Of a stretch of 64,000 bases of DNA, positions 17,085 to 26,309 are shown in pieces. Made by a program: the position numbers and the translations under genes. Below the pieces are notes generated by a model. The model searched no databases. It was not told the DNA's origin and worked only from the letters and a program-made list of their open reading frames with translations. Location of the stretch: NCBI GenBank assembly GCA_020160755.1, contig JAIUPN010000017.1, positions 1 through 64,000 of the forward strand, read 5' to 3'. The first letter of the stretch is position 1; every line of letters begins with the position of its first letter. This stretch comes from Pseudomonadota bacterium. GTDB taxonomy: Bacteria; Pseudomonadota; Alphaproteobacteria; Sphingomonadales; Sphingomonadaceae.

Positions 17085-18167
17085 TTACGGCACAAACGTC
17101 GTGAACAGGTAGATCGCGAACAGCATCAGGTGGATCACCCCCTGCAGCACCGTCGTGCGCCCGTTGGCAAGCGTCTGCACCGACACGATCAGCGACAGGA
17201 ACAGGAGCACGGTCGACTTGGCGTCGAGGCCGAGGCTGATCGGCAGGTCGGTCATGATCGACAGGATCGCGACCGCCGGAATGGTGAGGCCGATGGTAGC
17301 GAGCGCCGACCCGAGCGCGAGATTGAGGCTGGTCTGAAGCCTGTCGGCCTTCGCTGCGCGAACCGCCGCGAGACCTTCGGGCGCGAGGATCAGCGCGGCG
17401 ATCAACACGCCGAGGACCGCGGGCGGCGCGCCCCAGTCGGCGAGCAATGCCCCGATGATCGGCGACAGGTTTTTCGCGAGCAGAACGACCGCGACGAGGC
17501 TTGCGAGCAGCAGCGCGCCCGAAATCGCGGTGCGCTGGATGCTCGGCGGTGCGGCGTGCGCGTCGGGTTCGTCCTGCGCATCACCATCGGGAAGGAAATA
17601 GTCGCGGTGCCGAACCGTCTGCACCAGCGCAAAGGTCGCGTAGAGGATCAGCGACACCACGGCGACGAAACCGAGCTGCGTCGCCGAATAGAAAGGCCCC
17701 GGGATGCTCGACGTGAAATTGGGAAGAACCAGCGTCACGACCGTGAGCACCGTCAGCGTTGCGAGCGCGGCGCCGATCCCGGTGCGCTGGAAGCGTTGCT
17801 CATGGTGCCGGATCGCCCCGCTCAGCAAACATAGCCCCATGAGCAGGTTGAGGATCACCATCACCGCCGCGAACACCGTATCGCGCGCGAGCGACTGGGC
17901 CTTTTCGGGTTCGGCCTGCATCAGCGTGAGGATCAGCCCGACCTCGATCACCGTCACCGCGAGCGCGAGGATCAGCGTGCCGAACGGTTCGCCGACGCGG
18001 TGCGCGATCACCTCGGCATGGTGGACCGCCGCGACGACCGCACCCGCGAGGATGAACGCGACCAGCCAGGCATTGAGCGGCATCGCGAGGCTCGCCATCG
18101 CGGCGAGGAAGCCAAGGATCGGAAAGAGATCGTTGGTGCGGTCAGCGAGGCGGAGTTTGGAGGTCAT
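17085..18167 (-). CDS. Calcium/cation:proton antiporter, ChaA type
   Basis: A 360-residue CaCA-superfamily antiporter with about 11 helices in two halves. The first half has GEPFGTLILALAVTVIEVGL and the second APEGLAAVRAAKADR; these acidic motifs are the ion-binding alpha repeats. An acidic loop (about residues 195-210) separates the halves. It exports Ca2+ or Na+/K+ in exchange for protons. It is convergent with the ketoacyl synthase gene, 6 bases apart. Confidence 0.88.
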   Translation of the reverse strand: MTSKLRLADRTNDLFPILGFLAAMASLAMPLNAWLVAFILAGAVVAAVHHAEVIAHRVGEPFGTLILALAVTVIEVGLILTLMQAEPEKAQSLARDTVFAAVMVILNLLMGLCLLSGAIRHHEQRFQRTGIGAALATLTVLTVVTLVLPNFTSSIPGPFYSATQLGFVAVVSLILYATFALVQTVRHRDYFLPDGDAQDEPDAHAAPPSIQRTAISGALLLASLVAVVLLAKNLSPIIGALLADWGAPPAVLGVLIAALILAPEGLAAVRAAKADRLQTSLNLALGSALATIGLTIPAVAILSIMTDLPISLGLDAKSTVLLFLSLIVSVQTLANGRTTVLQGVIHLMLFAIYLFTTFVP

Positions 18168-18206
18168 GCGCTTCTATTGCAGCCCGCTTTCCGCATGACT
18201 ACCCCC

Positions 18207-18698
18207 TCATCGCTCGCAGGAGGGATCGCGCCGGAAATCAAAAGGCTTTGCATCACGCTCGCCGAACATCGTGAAGCCGTTGGCCTTTGCCATATCGATA
18301 ACGGTATAGCGCGCCTCCGGCGCAAAGCGGCGAAGGGTGAGATTGGGAATCCAGCGCGAATCCTTGCGGCTCGTGACCCGAAAAGCGGGGCCTTCCGTAT
18401 CAATGGTGATGACCGCTTCCGGGACGATGGTCAGGCCGACCTTCTCCCGGCTGATGCCATAGGCGATGGGCGCGTGGTTACCCGGCAACAGGTACAGCCT
18501 GTCGGCCTCAAGCCGCAGCCCCAAGCCTTGAGGCGACCAATAGCATCCCGCAAGCGACGATGTATCGAAGCGTTCGGGCGATCGCGGCGCGCTGTTGAAA
18601 GCGACCCAGCCGAACATGAGGAGCGCGGCGACTGGCAGTATGACCCCGCGGAAGAGTTGTTCGCGCTCGACCATCGCGTCCAGCTCGGCATTCGACAT
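18207..18698 (-). CDS. Hypothetical membrane-anchored protein coupled to hisF
   Basis: A 163-residue protein with one N-terminal helix (about residues 18-35) and a soluble C-terminal domain containing CYWSPQGLG and a final CER. The start at 18698 overlaps the hisF stop by one base (TAATG), so it is translationally coupled to the his genes. Upstream coding in this frame is a hisF shadow. Function unknown. In related operons hisE often follows hisF; I see no hisE here. Confidence 0.7.
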   Translation of the reverse strand: MSNAELDAMVEREQLFRGVILPVAALLMFGWVAFNSAPRSPERFDTSSLAGCYWSPQGLGLRLEADRLYLLPGNHAPIAYGISREKVGLTIVPEAVITIDTEGPAFRVTSRKDSRWIPNLTLRRFAPEARYTVIDMAKANGFTMFGERDAKPFDFRRDPSCER

Positions 18699-19465
18699 TA
18701 CCCCGCCGCTCTGACCGGCAATCCGGCCTTGGCGAGCCGCGCGTGCGCTTCGGCGATCGTCGCCTCGCCGAAATGGAAGATGCTCGCCGCGAGGACCGCG
18801 CTGGCGCCGCCTTCGATCACCCCGGCGACGAGATGGTCGAGGTTGCCCACACCGCCGCTCGCGATCACGGGGACGCTGACCGCATCGGCGATCGCGCGCG
18901 TCAGCGCGAGGTCGTAGCCGTCCTTCGTACCGTCGCGGTCCATCGACGTGACGAGCAACTCGCCCGCGCCGAGTTCGGCAAGGCGGACAGCATGGTCGAG
19001 CGCGTCGATGCCGGTCGGCTTGCGGCCGCCATGGGTGAAGATTTCCCAGCGGCCGTCCGTCACGCGCCGCGCATCGATGCTGCCGACCGCACACTGGCTG
19101 CCGAAGCGGTCGGCGATGTCGGCGACGAGTTCGGGCCGCGCGACTGCGGCACTGTTCACCGCGACCTTGTCGGCGCCCGCGAGCAGCAACGCGCGCGCAT
19201 CGTCGGCGCTGCGCACCCCGCCGCCGACGGTGAGCGGCATGAAGCAGACTTCGGCGGTGCGGGCGACCATGTCGAGCAGGGTGCCGCGCCCCTGATGGCT
19301 TGCCGAAATATCGAGGAAGCAAAGCTCGTCGGCGCCCGCGGCGTCATAGGCACGCGCCGCCTCCACCGGGTCGCCCGCATCGCGCAGATCGACGAAGTTG
19401 ACCCCCTTCACGACGCGCCCGTCGGCGACGTCGAGGCAGGGGATGACGCGGACGCGGACGGTCAC
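18698..19465 (-). CDS. hisF: Imidazole glycerol phosphate synthase subunit HisF
   Basis: A 255-residue (beta/alpha)8 cyclase subunit that uses ammonia from HisH to make IGP and AICAR. VIPCLDVADGRVVKG carries the catalytic Asp, and the second Asp is in SIDARR (about 130). ASGGVGNLDH is the phosphate-binding loop. The start is GTG at 19465, overlapping the hisA stop (GTGA). Confidence 0.95.
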   Translation of the reverse strand: MTVRVRVIPCLDVADGRVVKGVNFVDLRDAGDPVEAARAYDAAGADELCFLDISASHQGRGTLLDMVARTAEVCFMPLTVGGGVRSADDARALLLAGADKVAVNSAAVARPELVADIADRFGSQCAVGSIDARRVTDGRWEIFTHGGRKPTGIDALDHAVRLAELGAGELLVTSMDRDGTKDGYDLALTRAIADAVSVPVIASGGVGNLDHLVAGVIEGGASAVLAASIFHFGEATIAEAHARLAKAGLPVRAAG

Positions 19466-20208
19466 GCCGCCCCCGCCGCGATCGCTTCGGCGAGGTCGAG
19501 CCGGCCGTCGTAGAGCGCGCGTCCCGTAATCACGCCCTCGACGCCGTTGACGACATGCGGGCGCAGCGCATGGATATCGCCGATATCGGCTACGCCGCCA
19601 CTGGCGATCACCGGGATGGCGACCGACCGCGCGAGCGCGACCGTCGCCTCGACGTTGCAGCCCTTGAGCAGGCCGTCGCGGCCGACATCGGTAAAGAGCA
19701 GCGCCGCGACCCCGGCATCCTCGAAGCGCCGCGCGAGATCCTCGACGCGCACGTCGGAAACGTCGGCCCAGCCCTCGGTCGCAACCATCCCGTCGCGCGC
19801 GTCGACGCCGACGACGATCCGTCCGGGCAGGTCGCGCGCGGCGGACTTCACGAATTCGGGGTCTTTCAAGGCTGCGGTGCCGATGATCACGCGCTCGACG
19901 CCAAGCGCGAGCCAGCGGTCGACACCCGCGCGGTCGCGGATCCCGCCGCCGACCTGCACCTTGCCCGGAAAAGCCGCGATGATGCTCTCGACCGCCGCGC
20001 CGTTGACGCTGGCGCCCGCGAAGGCGCCGTCGAGATCGACGACGTGCAGGTGCGAGGCGCCCGCGTCGGCGAAGAGGCGCGCCTGCGCCGCCGGATCGTC
20101 GCCATAGACGGTCGCGCGCGCCATATCGCCCTCGGCGAGCCGTACGACCTGCCCGCCCTTGAGGTCGATCGCGGGGAAGATAGTCAGGCCGGAATTTACG
20201 GGCGCCAT
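19462..20208 (-). CDS. hisA: ProFAR isomerase HisA
   Basis: A 248-residue barrel isomerase of histidine synthesis. FPAIDLKGGQVVRL carries the catalytic Asp near residue 15, and FTDVGRDGLLKG the second (about 135). It overlaps the hisH end by 13 bases and hisF by 4. Confidence 0.95.
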   Translation of the reverse strand: MAPVNSGLTIFPAIDLKGGQVVRLAEGDMARATVYGDDPAAQARLFADAGASHLHVVDLDGAFAGASVNGAAVESIIAAFPGKVQVGGGIRDRAGVDRWLALGVERVIIGTAALKDPEFVKSAARDLPGRIVVGVDARDGMVATEGWADVSDVRVEDLARRFEDAGVAALLFTDVGRDGLLKGCNVEATVALARSVAIPVIASGGVADIGDIHALRPHVVNGVEGVITGRALYDGRLDLAEAIAAGAA

Positions 20209-20804
20209 GCGAGGAATCTTTCCAATGTCGCGAGGCCATAGGCCTGGCTTTTTTCGGGGTGATACTGGACGCCCACGATATTTTCCTTCGCCACCGCGGC
20301 AGTGAAGGTCGCGCCATGGCTGCTCGTCGCGGCGACATCGACCGCGTCGGCGAAATGATAGCCGTGGAGATAATAGGCCTCGCCTGCGGCGATCACCGGA
20401 TGCGCAAAGGCGGGCACGACGTCGTTCCAGCCCATGTGCGGGATGCGCAGCCCCGGCTGCGGGTCGAACGCGCGCACCGTGCCGCCGATCCAGCCGAGCC
20501 CGGCATGGCGGCCATGCTCCTCGCCCGCATCGGCGAGCAATTGCATGCCGACGCAGATGCCGAGGAAGGGCGCGCCGTCGCTCCGCACGCGTCGCTCCAT
20601 TGCCTCGACCAGCCCGTCGATCGCCGAAAGCCCGTTCATGCAGGCAGCGAACGCGCCGACGCCCGGAAGCACGATCCGGTCGGCCTGTGCCACGACATCG
20701 GGGTCGGCGGTGACGGCGACATTGTCCGCGCCCGCCGCGACGAGCGCATTGTGCACCGAGCGAAGATTGCCCGCGCCATAGTCGATCAGGGCAATAGCGC
20801 TCAT
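20196..20804 (-). CDS. hisH: Imidazole glycerol phosphate synthase glutaminase subunit HisH
   Basis: A 202-residue class I glutamine amidotransferase. LGICVGMQLL holds the nucleophile Cys; YHPEKSQ holds the His and Glu. It supplies ammonia to HisF. YGAGNLRSV at the N-terminus is typical. It starts 9 bases after the hisB stop. Confidence 0.95.
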   Translation of the reverse strand: MSAIALIDYGAGNLRSVHNALVAAGADNVAVTADPDVVAQADRIVLPGVGAFAACMNGLSAIDGLVEAMERRVRSDGAPFLGICVGMQLLADAGEEHGRHAGLGWIGGTVRAFDPQPGLRIPHMGWNDVVPAFAHPVIAAGEAYYLHGYHFADAVDVAATSSHGATFTAAVAKENIVGVQYHPEKSQAYGLATLERFLAWRP

Positions 20805-20813
20805 GAATGGCCT

Positions 20814-21401
20814 CTAGAGAACGCCCTTGGTCGAAGGGATCGCGTCGCCCTTGCGCGGGTCGATCTCGACCGCCTGACGCAAGGCGCGCGCGAGCGCCTT
20901 GTACATACTTTCGGCGATGTGATGGTTGTTCTCGCCGTACAGCATCTCGATGTGCAGCGTGATGCCCGCGGTCTGCGCAAAGCTGTGGAACCAGTGCGGG
21001 AACATCTCGGTATCCATCTCGCCGAGCCGCGGCTGCGAGAAGCTCGATTTATAAACGCAGTGCGGGCGCCCCGAAATGTCGAGCACGCAGCGCGTCAGCG
21101 TCTCGTCCATCGGCGCGTGCGCCTCGCCGTACCGCGCGATGCCGCGCTTGTCGCCAAGCGCTTTCGCCACTGCTTCGCCGAGCGCGAGCGCGCTGTCCTC
21201 GACGGTGTGATGCTGGTCGATGTGGAGGTCGCCCTTCACCTGCATCGAGATGTCGATCAGCGAGTGGCGCGACAATTGCTCGACCATATGGTCGAGGAAA
21301 CCGATGCCGGTGGACACCGAATAATCGCCCGTTCCGTCGAGATTGACGGCGATCGCGATATCCGTTTCCTTGGTCGTGCGCTGGACGGTGGCGGTACGCA
21401 T
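20814..21401 (-). CDS. hisB: Imidazoleglycerol-phosphate dehydratase HisB
   Basis: A 195-residue dehydratase, single-function form without the phosphatase domain. The metal-binding motifs GFLDHMVEQLSRH and DQHHTVED are in the first half, with GENNHHIAES in the second. It is the first gene of the hisB-hisH-hisA-hisF operon; the operon promoter should be in the 86 bases shared with divergent sspB. Confidence 0.95.
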   Translation of the reverse strand: MRTATVQRTTKETDIAIAVNLDGTGDYSVSTGIGFLDHMVEQLSRHSLIDISMQVKGDLHIDQHHTVEDSALALGEAVAKALGDKRGIARYGEAHAPMDETLTRCVLDISGRPHCVYKSSFSQPRLGEMDTEMFPHWFHSFAQTAGITLHIEMLYGENNHHIAESMYKALARALRQAVEIDPRKGDAIPSTKGVL

Positions 21402-21487
21402 GGCGCACGCCTTAGAGCCTGATTTTCACGTTGCAAGGCGATTCTCCCCCCTTGACCGGCGTGCGGCGCGCGTTCATCCCGTCGCGC

Positions 21488-21970
21488 ATGAGTGACGATG
21501 TCCGCGACAGCCTGATTCCCTATGACGAAATCGTGCAGGACGCGCTGCGCGCCGTGGTTGGCCGCGTGCTGAGCCAGATCGAGGGTTATGACAGCCTGCC
21601 CGGCGACCATCATTTCTATATCACCTTCAAGACGCAGGCCCCCGGGGTCGACATCCCCGCGCATCTGATCGCCAAATTCCCCGATGAAATGACGATCGTG
21701 CTGCAGAACCGCTTCTGGGACTTGAAGGTCGAGCAGGATCATTTCAGCGTCGGCCTGTCGTTCAACCAGACGCCGTCGATCCTGACCATTCCCTATGCCG
21801 CAATCACCGCCTTCGTCGATCCGTCGGTCGATTTCGGGCTGCAGTTCCAGGTCAGCGACGATGACGAGACGCAACCCGAGCCCCATGACGAGGCCGACAA
21901 CGACCGTCCCGAGGTCATCAGCGAGGATGGATCGAACGTCGTGACCGTGGATTTCGGCAAGAAGAGGTAG
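21488..21970 (+). CDS. sspB: ClpXP adaptor SspB (alphaproteobacterial type)
   Basis: A 160-residue protein with a 120-residue SspB fold (starting SLIPYDEIVQDALR; the FNQTPSILTIPYAAITAF strand region is typical), an acidic linker of about 25 residues and a short conserved C-terminal tail, VVTVDFGKKR, which binds ClpX. It delivers ssrA-tagged peptides to ClpXP. The ATG at 21488 is preferred over the track start 19 codons upstream, since MSDDVRDSLIPYDEIV matches the family start. Confidence 0.92.
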   Translation: MSDDVRDSLIPYDEIVQDALRAVVGRVLSQIEGYDSLPGDHHFYITFKTQAPGVDIPAHLIAKFPDEMTIVLQNRFWDLKVEQDHFSVGLSFNQTPSILTIPYAAITAFVDPSVDFGLQFQVSDDDETQPEPHDEADNDRPEVISEDGSNVVTVDFGKKR

Positions 21971-21974
21971 CGTC

Positions 21975-22289
21975 ATGGGTGGCCCCCTCTGGCCCCCGAG
22001 CCGTTTCTGGCAATATTGGGCGCTCGCGGGGATGCTCGTGCTCACCGCCGCCTTCTGGTGGGGTGTCGAAGGCTATGCGCTTGCGCAAAGTGCCACCCCG
22101 CGCGGGCAGATCGCCGACGGACTGCTGCGTTTCAGCGTGCTGATTCTGACCCCGGCGCTCGTCGTCGTGTGGCTCGCCGCGGCATGGCTGCGCCGCCGCG
22201 TCGGGGAAGGCGGATTTTGGCAGTTGCTCGGCCTCGTCGCGATGATCTGGGCCGGGTCGGTGCTGGTGACAAGGATGCTGGTGGCATGA
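21975..22289 (+). CDS. Small membrane protein between sspB and fumC
   Basis: A 104-residue protein with three hydrophobic helices (about residues 13-30, 48-70 and 80-101) separated by Arg-rich turns (WLRRRVGEG). It starts 4 bases after the sspB stop, and its stop overlaps the fumC ATG (ATGA), so all three are cotranscribed. No family is recognised. Confidence 0.7.
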   Translation: MGGPLWPPSRFWQYWALAGMLVLTAAFWWGVEGYALAQSATPRGQIADGLLRFSVLILTPALVVVWLAAAWLRRRVGEGGFWQLLGLVAMIWAGSVLVTRMLVA

Positions 22290-23680
22290 ATATGCGGATC
22301 GAAAGCGACAGTATCGGTGAAATCGAGGTCGCCGCCGACGCCTATTGGGGCGCGCAGACCGAGCGCAGCCGTCACAATTTCGCTTTCCCGGCGCATGAGC
22401 GGATGCCGATCCCGATCGTCCACGCGCTCGCGCGGATCAAGGGCGCGGCGGCGCGCGTGAACCGCGCGCATGGCCTCGACGGCCGCCTCGCCGATGCGAT
22501 CGCCGCGGCCGCCGACGCGGTGGTTGCGGGCCGCCATGACGACCAGTTCCCGCTCGCGATCTGGCAGACGGGCAGCGGCACCCAGTCGAACATGAACGCC
22601 AATGAGGTGATCGCGGGGATCGCCAACGAAAAGCTCGCGGGCACGCGCGGCGGCAAGACGCCCGTCCACCCCAACGATCATGTCAACATGGGCCAGTCGT
22701 CGAACGACAGCTTCCCGACCGCGCTGCACGTCGCGGTCGCGGTCGAGACGACCGCGCGACTGCTGCCCTCGCTCACCGCACTCACCGATGCACTCGCCGC
22801 CAAGACCGCAGCATGGGATGACATCGTCAAGATCGGCCGCACCCATTTGCAGGACGCGACCCCGCTGACACTCGGCCAGGAATTTTCGGGCTATGTCGCG
22901 CAGCTGATCGCGTGCCGCGCGCGGATCGAGGGCGCGCTGGCGCACAATATCTGCAAGCTCGCGCAGGGCGGCACCGCGGTCGGCACCGGGCTCAACGCTC
23001 CCGCGGGTTTCGACGTCGCCATCGCGGCCGAACTCTCGAAAAGCACCGGAATCGCGTTTGAACCCGCGCACAACAAGTTCGAGGCGCTCGCCTCGAACGA
23101 CGGCCTCGTCTTCTTTTCGGGCGCGCTGAACACGCTCGCGGTCGCGCTGACCAAGATCGCCAACGACATCCGCCTGCTCGGTTCGGGCCCGCGCGCGGGC
23201 CTCGGCGAGCTCGACCTGCCGGCGAACGAGCCGGGCAGCTCGATCATGCCGGGCAAGGTCAATCCGACGCAGTGCGAGATGCTGACGATGGTCGCCGCGC
23301 AGGTGATCGGCAACCATCAGGCGGTCACCGTCGGCGGCCTGCAAGGCCACCTCGAACTCAATGTGTTCAAGCCGCTGATCGGGTCGAATGTGCTGCGCTC
23401 GATCGAGCTGCTCGCCATCGGCATGGCGGGCTTTACCGAGCATTGCGTGATCGGAATCGAACCCAATCTGGCCCGCATCGACGAGCTGATGAACCGCTCG
23501 CTGATGCTCGTCACCGCGCTCGCACCCGAAATCGGGTACGACAAGGCCGCCAAGATCGCGAAACATGCGCACGAAACCGGCAGTACGCTGAAAGAAGCCG
23601 CGCTCGATCTCGGCTATGTCGATGCCGCGACCTTCGACCGTGTGGTCGATCCGCGCACGATGCTGGGGCCGGAGGGCTGA
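22286..23680 (+). CDS. fumC: Class II fumarate hydratase FumC
   Basis: A 464-residue fumarase of the TCA cycle, oxygen-stable and iron-free. The superfamily signature GSSIMPGKVNPTQCE (about residue 315) carries the catalytic serine loop; GSGTQSNMNANEV and GRTHLQDATPLT bind substrate. The start MNMRIESDSIG at 22286 is coupled to the preceding small gene. In-frame coding upstream is shadow. Confidence 0.96.
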   Translation: MNMRIESDSIGEIEVAADAYWGAQTERSRHNFAFPAHERMPIPIVHALARIKGAAARVNRAHGLDGRLADAIAAAADAVVAGRHDDQFPLAIWQTGSGTQSNMNANEVIAGIANEKLAGTRGGKTPVHPNDHVNMGQSSNDSFPTALHVAVAVETTARLLPSLTALTDALAAKTAAWDDIVKIGRTHLQDATPLTLGQEFSGYVAQLIACRARIEGALAHNICKLAQGGTAVGTGLNAPAGFDVAIAAELSKSTGIAFEPAHNKFEALASNDGLVFFSGALNTLAVALTKIANDIRLLGSGPRAGLGELDLPANEPGSSIMPGKVNPTQCEMLTMVAAQVIGNHQAVTVGGLQGHLELNVFKPLIGSNVLRSIELLAIGMAGFTEHCVIGIEPNLARIDELMNRSLMLVTALAPEIGYDKAAKIAKHAHETGSTLKEAALDLGYVDAATFDRVVDPRTMLGPEG

Positions 23681-23734
23681 AGAACGGAACCCGCGGTGCC
23701 TTCCGGGGATTGATGAAGCGAAGGAGAGAGGAAG

Positions 23735-24103
23735 ATGATCGGTCGTATCGTAGGCGGCGTTCTCGGCAGCGCCATCGGACGCACGAAGGGCAATCATCCC
23801 GTCGCGGGTGCCGTTATCGGCGCCGGAACGCTCTTCGCGGCGCGGCGCCTGTTCCCGCAGCGTTACGCGGTGCTCGCGGCGACGGTGGCGGCGGGATACC
23901 TCACCAAGAAATGGGCCGAACGCGCCGAAGCGCGCAAGGCGGCCGAAGCGGCGCACGCGCTCGATCCCGCGCTGGCGAATGCGGGCGTCGTCGACACCTA
24001 TGCCGGAACCGCCGGCGCGCCGCCCGACGGTCAATCGATTGGTGACGCCCTGCCCCCCGCAATCCCGCTCGACGCGAACGGACGCAGCGGCGCGCTGCAT
24101 TGA
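23735..24103 (+). CDS. Hypothetical glycine-zipper-like protein
   Basis: A 122-residue product with a Gly/Ala-rich, mildly hydrophobic N-terminal half (IGRIVGGVLGSAIG, then GAVIGAGTLFAARR) suggestive of glycine-zipper membrane association, and an Ala-rich, then disordered, C-terminal half. A good ribosome site (AGGAGAG) lies 8 bases upstream. Function unknown. Confidence 0.65.
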   Translation: MIGRIVGGVLGSAIGRTKGNHPVAGAVIGAGTLFAARRLFPQRYAVLAATVAAGYLTKKWAERAEARKAAEAAHALDPALANAGVVDTYAGTAGAPPDGQSIGDALPPAIPLDANGRSGALH

Positions 24104-24158
24104 CGGGCAGGACGACCGGCCGGGGCGCCGGTTAAGAATATTCTTATCCTGATCGGCT

Positions 24159-24575
24159 ATGATGCCAGCGATGACGATCCACCCGCCTGGTTTCCGCACT
24201 ATCGTACTGATTTCGATCGGCTTCGCGCTGATGAAGCTGAGCGGCACGCTTGAGCTCCGGGGCGATCTCCAGCCCTTTGCCGAAAGCGGGGTCTCGTCGG
24301 GGCGGCTCTATTATCATTTGCTGGCCCTGACCGCGCTCGTCGCGGCGCTTGGCTGCTTTATCTGGGCGCTCAGACGCATCTTCGGAAAGAGGCCGGGCGG
24401 CCCGTCCGATCCTGTGGCCAAACCGAAGAAAGCGCCCGAATATGTCGATATCTACGGGGAGACGGAATTCGACCCCGACGCCGCCCTCGCCCGTTACATG
24501 AACGGCCGGGAAACTCCCCGTCCTGACGACGCGCCCGCCCCGAAACCGGGTGGATTCGGCCGCAAGGGGCTTTGA
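24159..24575 (+). CDS. Small two-helix membrane protein
   Basis: A 138-residue protein with hydrophobic helices at about residues 12-27 and 50-70 and a long charged tail containing PEYVDIYGETEFDPDAALARYM. That tail pattern is common in sphingomonad hypothetical proteins. The start may be either of the two Met at the N-terminus. A 14-base palindrome, TAAGAATATTCTTA, lies at 24133-24146 just before the gene. Confidence 0.6.
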   Translation: MMPAMTIHPPGFRTIVLISIGFALMKLSGTLELRGDLQPFAESGVSSGRLYYHLLALTALVAALGCFIWALRRIFGKRPGGPSDPVAKPKKAPEYVDIYGETEFDPDAALARYMNGRETPRPDDAPAPKPGGFGRKGL

Positions 24576-24603
24576 CGTCCGGCGCGGCGCGTCAGGTGAG
24601 GAC

Positions 24604-25167
24604 TTAGCCGCCCGCCTGCCATTCCTTGATCGCCTCGACGGGCGAGACCAGCATCAGGACATTGAGCGTCAGATTGTCGCGGATCGTCCACAGGGTGAAC
24701 AGTTCAAAGACGATTGCGATTGTCACCGTCACCCACCAGCGCATTTTGCTTGCGGCGAGGAAGCCGAGCATCATGAACAACGCGTCGCTCACCGAATTGA
24801 GGATCGAATCGCCCGAATAGCCATAAGCCATCGTCACCTCGCGATAGCGGTCGATGATGACGGGCGAGTTTTCGAGTATCTCCCACGCCGCCTCTATCCC
24901 GATCGCCAGCGCGAGTGCGATCCACAACGGCTGGCGCGGGATCAACCAGCGTGACAGGCCGAAGAAGATGAAGCCGTGGATAATGTGGCTGAAGCTGTAC
25001 CAGTCCGAAATCTGCTGGCTGTTCTGGTTCGACTGCACCACGCCGTGCCACAGGCTGACAGTGCCGCAAGGGCAGATCGGCGGACGCCCCATCGCGAAGA
25101 GGATAGCGGCGAAGACCGCGAGCAGCGCTGCGGCGACCAGCCAGCCCGTCCGTGAAATTCCCGTCAT
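24604..25167 (-). CDS. DUF2585 family membrane protein
   Basis: A 187-residue polytopic membrane protein. Family features include PPICPCGTVSLWHGVV near residue 30, SQQISDWYSFSHIIHG and YGYSGDSILNSVSD. DUF2585/UPF0314 proteins are found mainly in alphaproteobacteria and have no known role. It is divergent from gmk, 44 bases apart. Confidence 0.88.
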   Translation of the reverse strand: MTGISRTGWLVAAALLAVFAAILFAMGRPPICPCGTVSLWHGVVQSNQNSQQISDWYSFSHIIHGFIFFGLSRWLIPRQPLWIALALAIGIEAAWEILENSPVIIDRYREVTMAYGYSGDSILNSVSDALFMMLGFLAASKMRWWVTVTIAIVFELFTLWTIRDNLTLNVLMLVSPVEAIKEWQAGG

Positions 25168-25211
25168 CTGCGCCCCCTTGACCGCTGCCCCTCGTCAGGC
25201 GAATAGCGCGC

Positions 25212-25874
25212 ATGGCTGAAAGCGTCCATCTGAACCGCCGCGGCGTGTTGTTCGTCCTCTCCTCGCCCTCCGGCGCCGGCAAGACCACCATCTCGAGGAT
25301 GATGCTCGAGGCCGACAGCGACATCGCGCTGTCAATCTCGGCGACGACGCGCCCGCCGCGCCCCGGCGAAATCGACGGCGTCCATTATCATTTCGTCGAT
25401 ACAGAGACGTTCAAGAAGATGGCCGCCGACGGCGAGTTCCTCGAATGGGCGCATGTCTTCGGCCACCGCTATGGCACGCCGCGCGCGCCGGTCGAGGAAT
25501 TGCTCGCAGCAGGCAAGGATGTCCTCTTCGACATCGACTGGCAGGGCGCGCAGCAGCTTTATCAGGAGGCCGGCCCCGACGTCGTGCGCGTCTTCGTCCT
25601 GCCGCCGACGATGGAAGAACTCGAACGCCGCCTGCGCTCGCGGGGCACCGACAGCGACGAGGTCATTACGGCGCGCATGGAACGCGCCGCGAACGAAATC
25701 AGCCACTGGGACGGCTATGACTATGTGCTGATCAACGACCATGTCGAAGGCTGCTTCGACGAGGTCCGCGCGATCCTGCGCGCCGAACGGCTCAAGCGCC
25801 GTCGTCAGATCGGGCTGATCGGCTTCGCGCGCGACCTGATCCGCTCGGTCCCCGATGCGGACAAGAATCTCTAG
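25212..25874 (+). CDS. gmk: Guanylate kinase Gmk
   Basis: A 220-residue P-loop kinase converting GMP to GDP. SSPSGAGKTT is Walker A; SATTRPPRPGEIDGVHYHF is the GMP-binding signature. Its 3' end overlaps the convergent thioesterase gene by 4 bases. Confidence 0.96.
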   Translation: MAESVHLNRRGVLFVLSSPSGAGKTTISRMMLEADSDIALSISATTRPPRPGEIDGVHYHFVDTETFKKMAADGEFLEWAHVFGHRYGTPRAPVEELLAAGKDVLFDIDWQGAQQLYQEAGPDVVRVFVLPPTMEELERRLRSRGTDSDEVITARMERAANEISHWDGYDYVLINDHVEGCFDEVRAILRAERLKRRRQIGLIGFARDLIRSVPDADKNL

Positions 25875-26308
25875 ACCGGCTTCACCAGATTGACGTTGAG
25901 CTCCGTGACCATCTCGGCGCGGAGCGGTTTCGCCTGCCCGTCAGTGCGGCACACGACGACGGTGTCGCATGTCGCGATCGGACGGCCGTTCTGGAACATC
26001 GCCTGCACGATCGTCCAGCTCGACGTGCCGAGCCGGCCGATGCCGGTCGCGATCTGCACCGGATCGGGGAAATTACCCTCGGCGAGATAGTTGATTTCGA
26101 CCGCGGCAACCATCGTGCGCTCGTTCGATGGGCGCTCATCCAGCGGGCGCACCTGCCGGTTCAGCAGCACGCGGCCGCTCTCGAACAACGCGGCAAAGGC
26201 CACGTTGTTCAGGTGACCGTTGATGTCCATGTCCTGAAACCGCGTCTGCAACTCGATCGCGACGGGGTAGCTGGCGGCGTCGAGCCGCCAGCTTTCCGGT
26301 TTCGGCAT
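25871..26308 (-). CDS. Acyl-CoA thioesterase (hot-dog fold)
   Basis: A 145-residue 4HBT-type protein. FQDMDINGHLNNVAFAALFESGR is the conserved active-site region, with the Asp of MDINGH catalytic in this family; only part is quoted. It hydrolyses acyl-CoA esters. The start at 26308 was chosen because it follows the SDR stop by one base and matches the family N-terminus. It is last in a beta-oxidation-like operon. Confidence 0.85.
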   Translation of the reverse strand: MPKPESWRLDAASYPVAIELQTRFQDMDINGHLNNVAFAALFESGRVLLNRQVRPLDERPSNERTMVAAVEINYLAEGNFPDPVQIATGIGRLGTSSWTIVQAMFQNGRPIATCDTVVVCRTDGQAKPLRAEMVTELNVNLVKPV

Positions 26309-26309
26309 A

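Noticed and set aside
22073..24247. A 724-residue minus-strand frame opposite fumC
   Set aside because: Composition and absence of motifs mark it as an antisense shadow of fumC.
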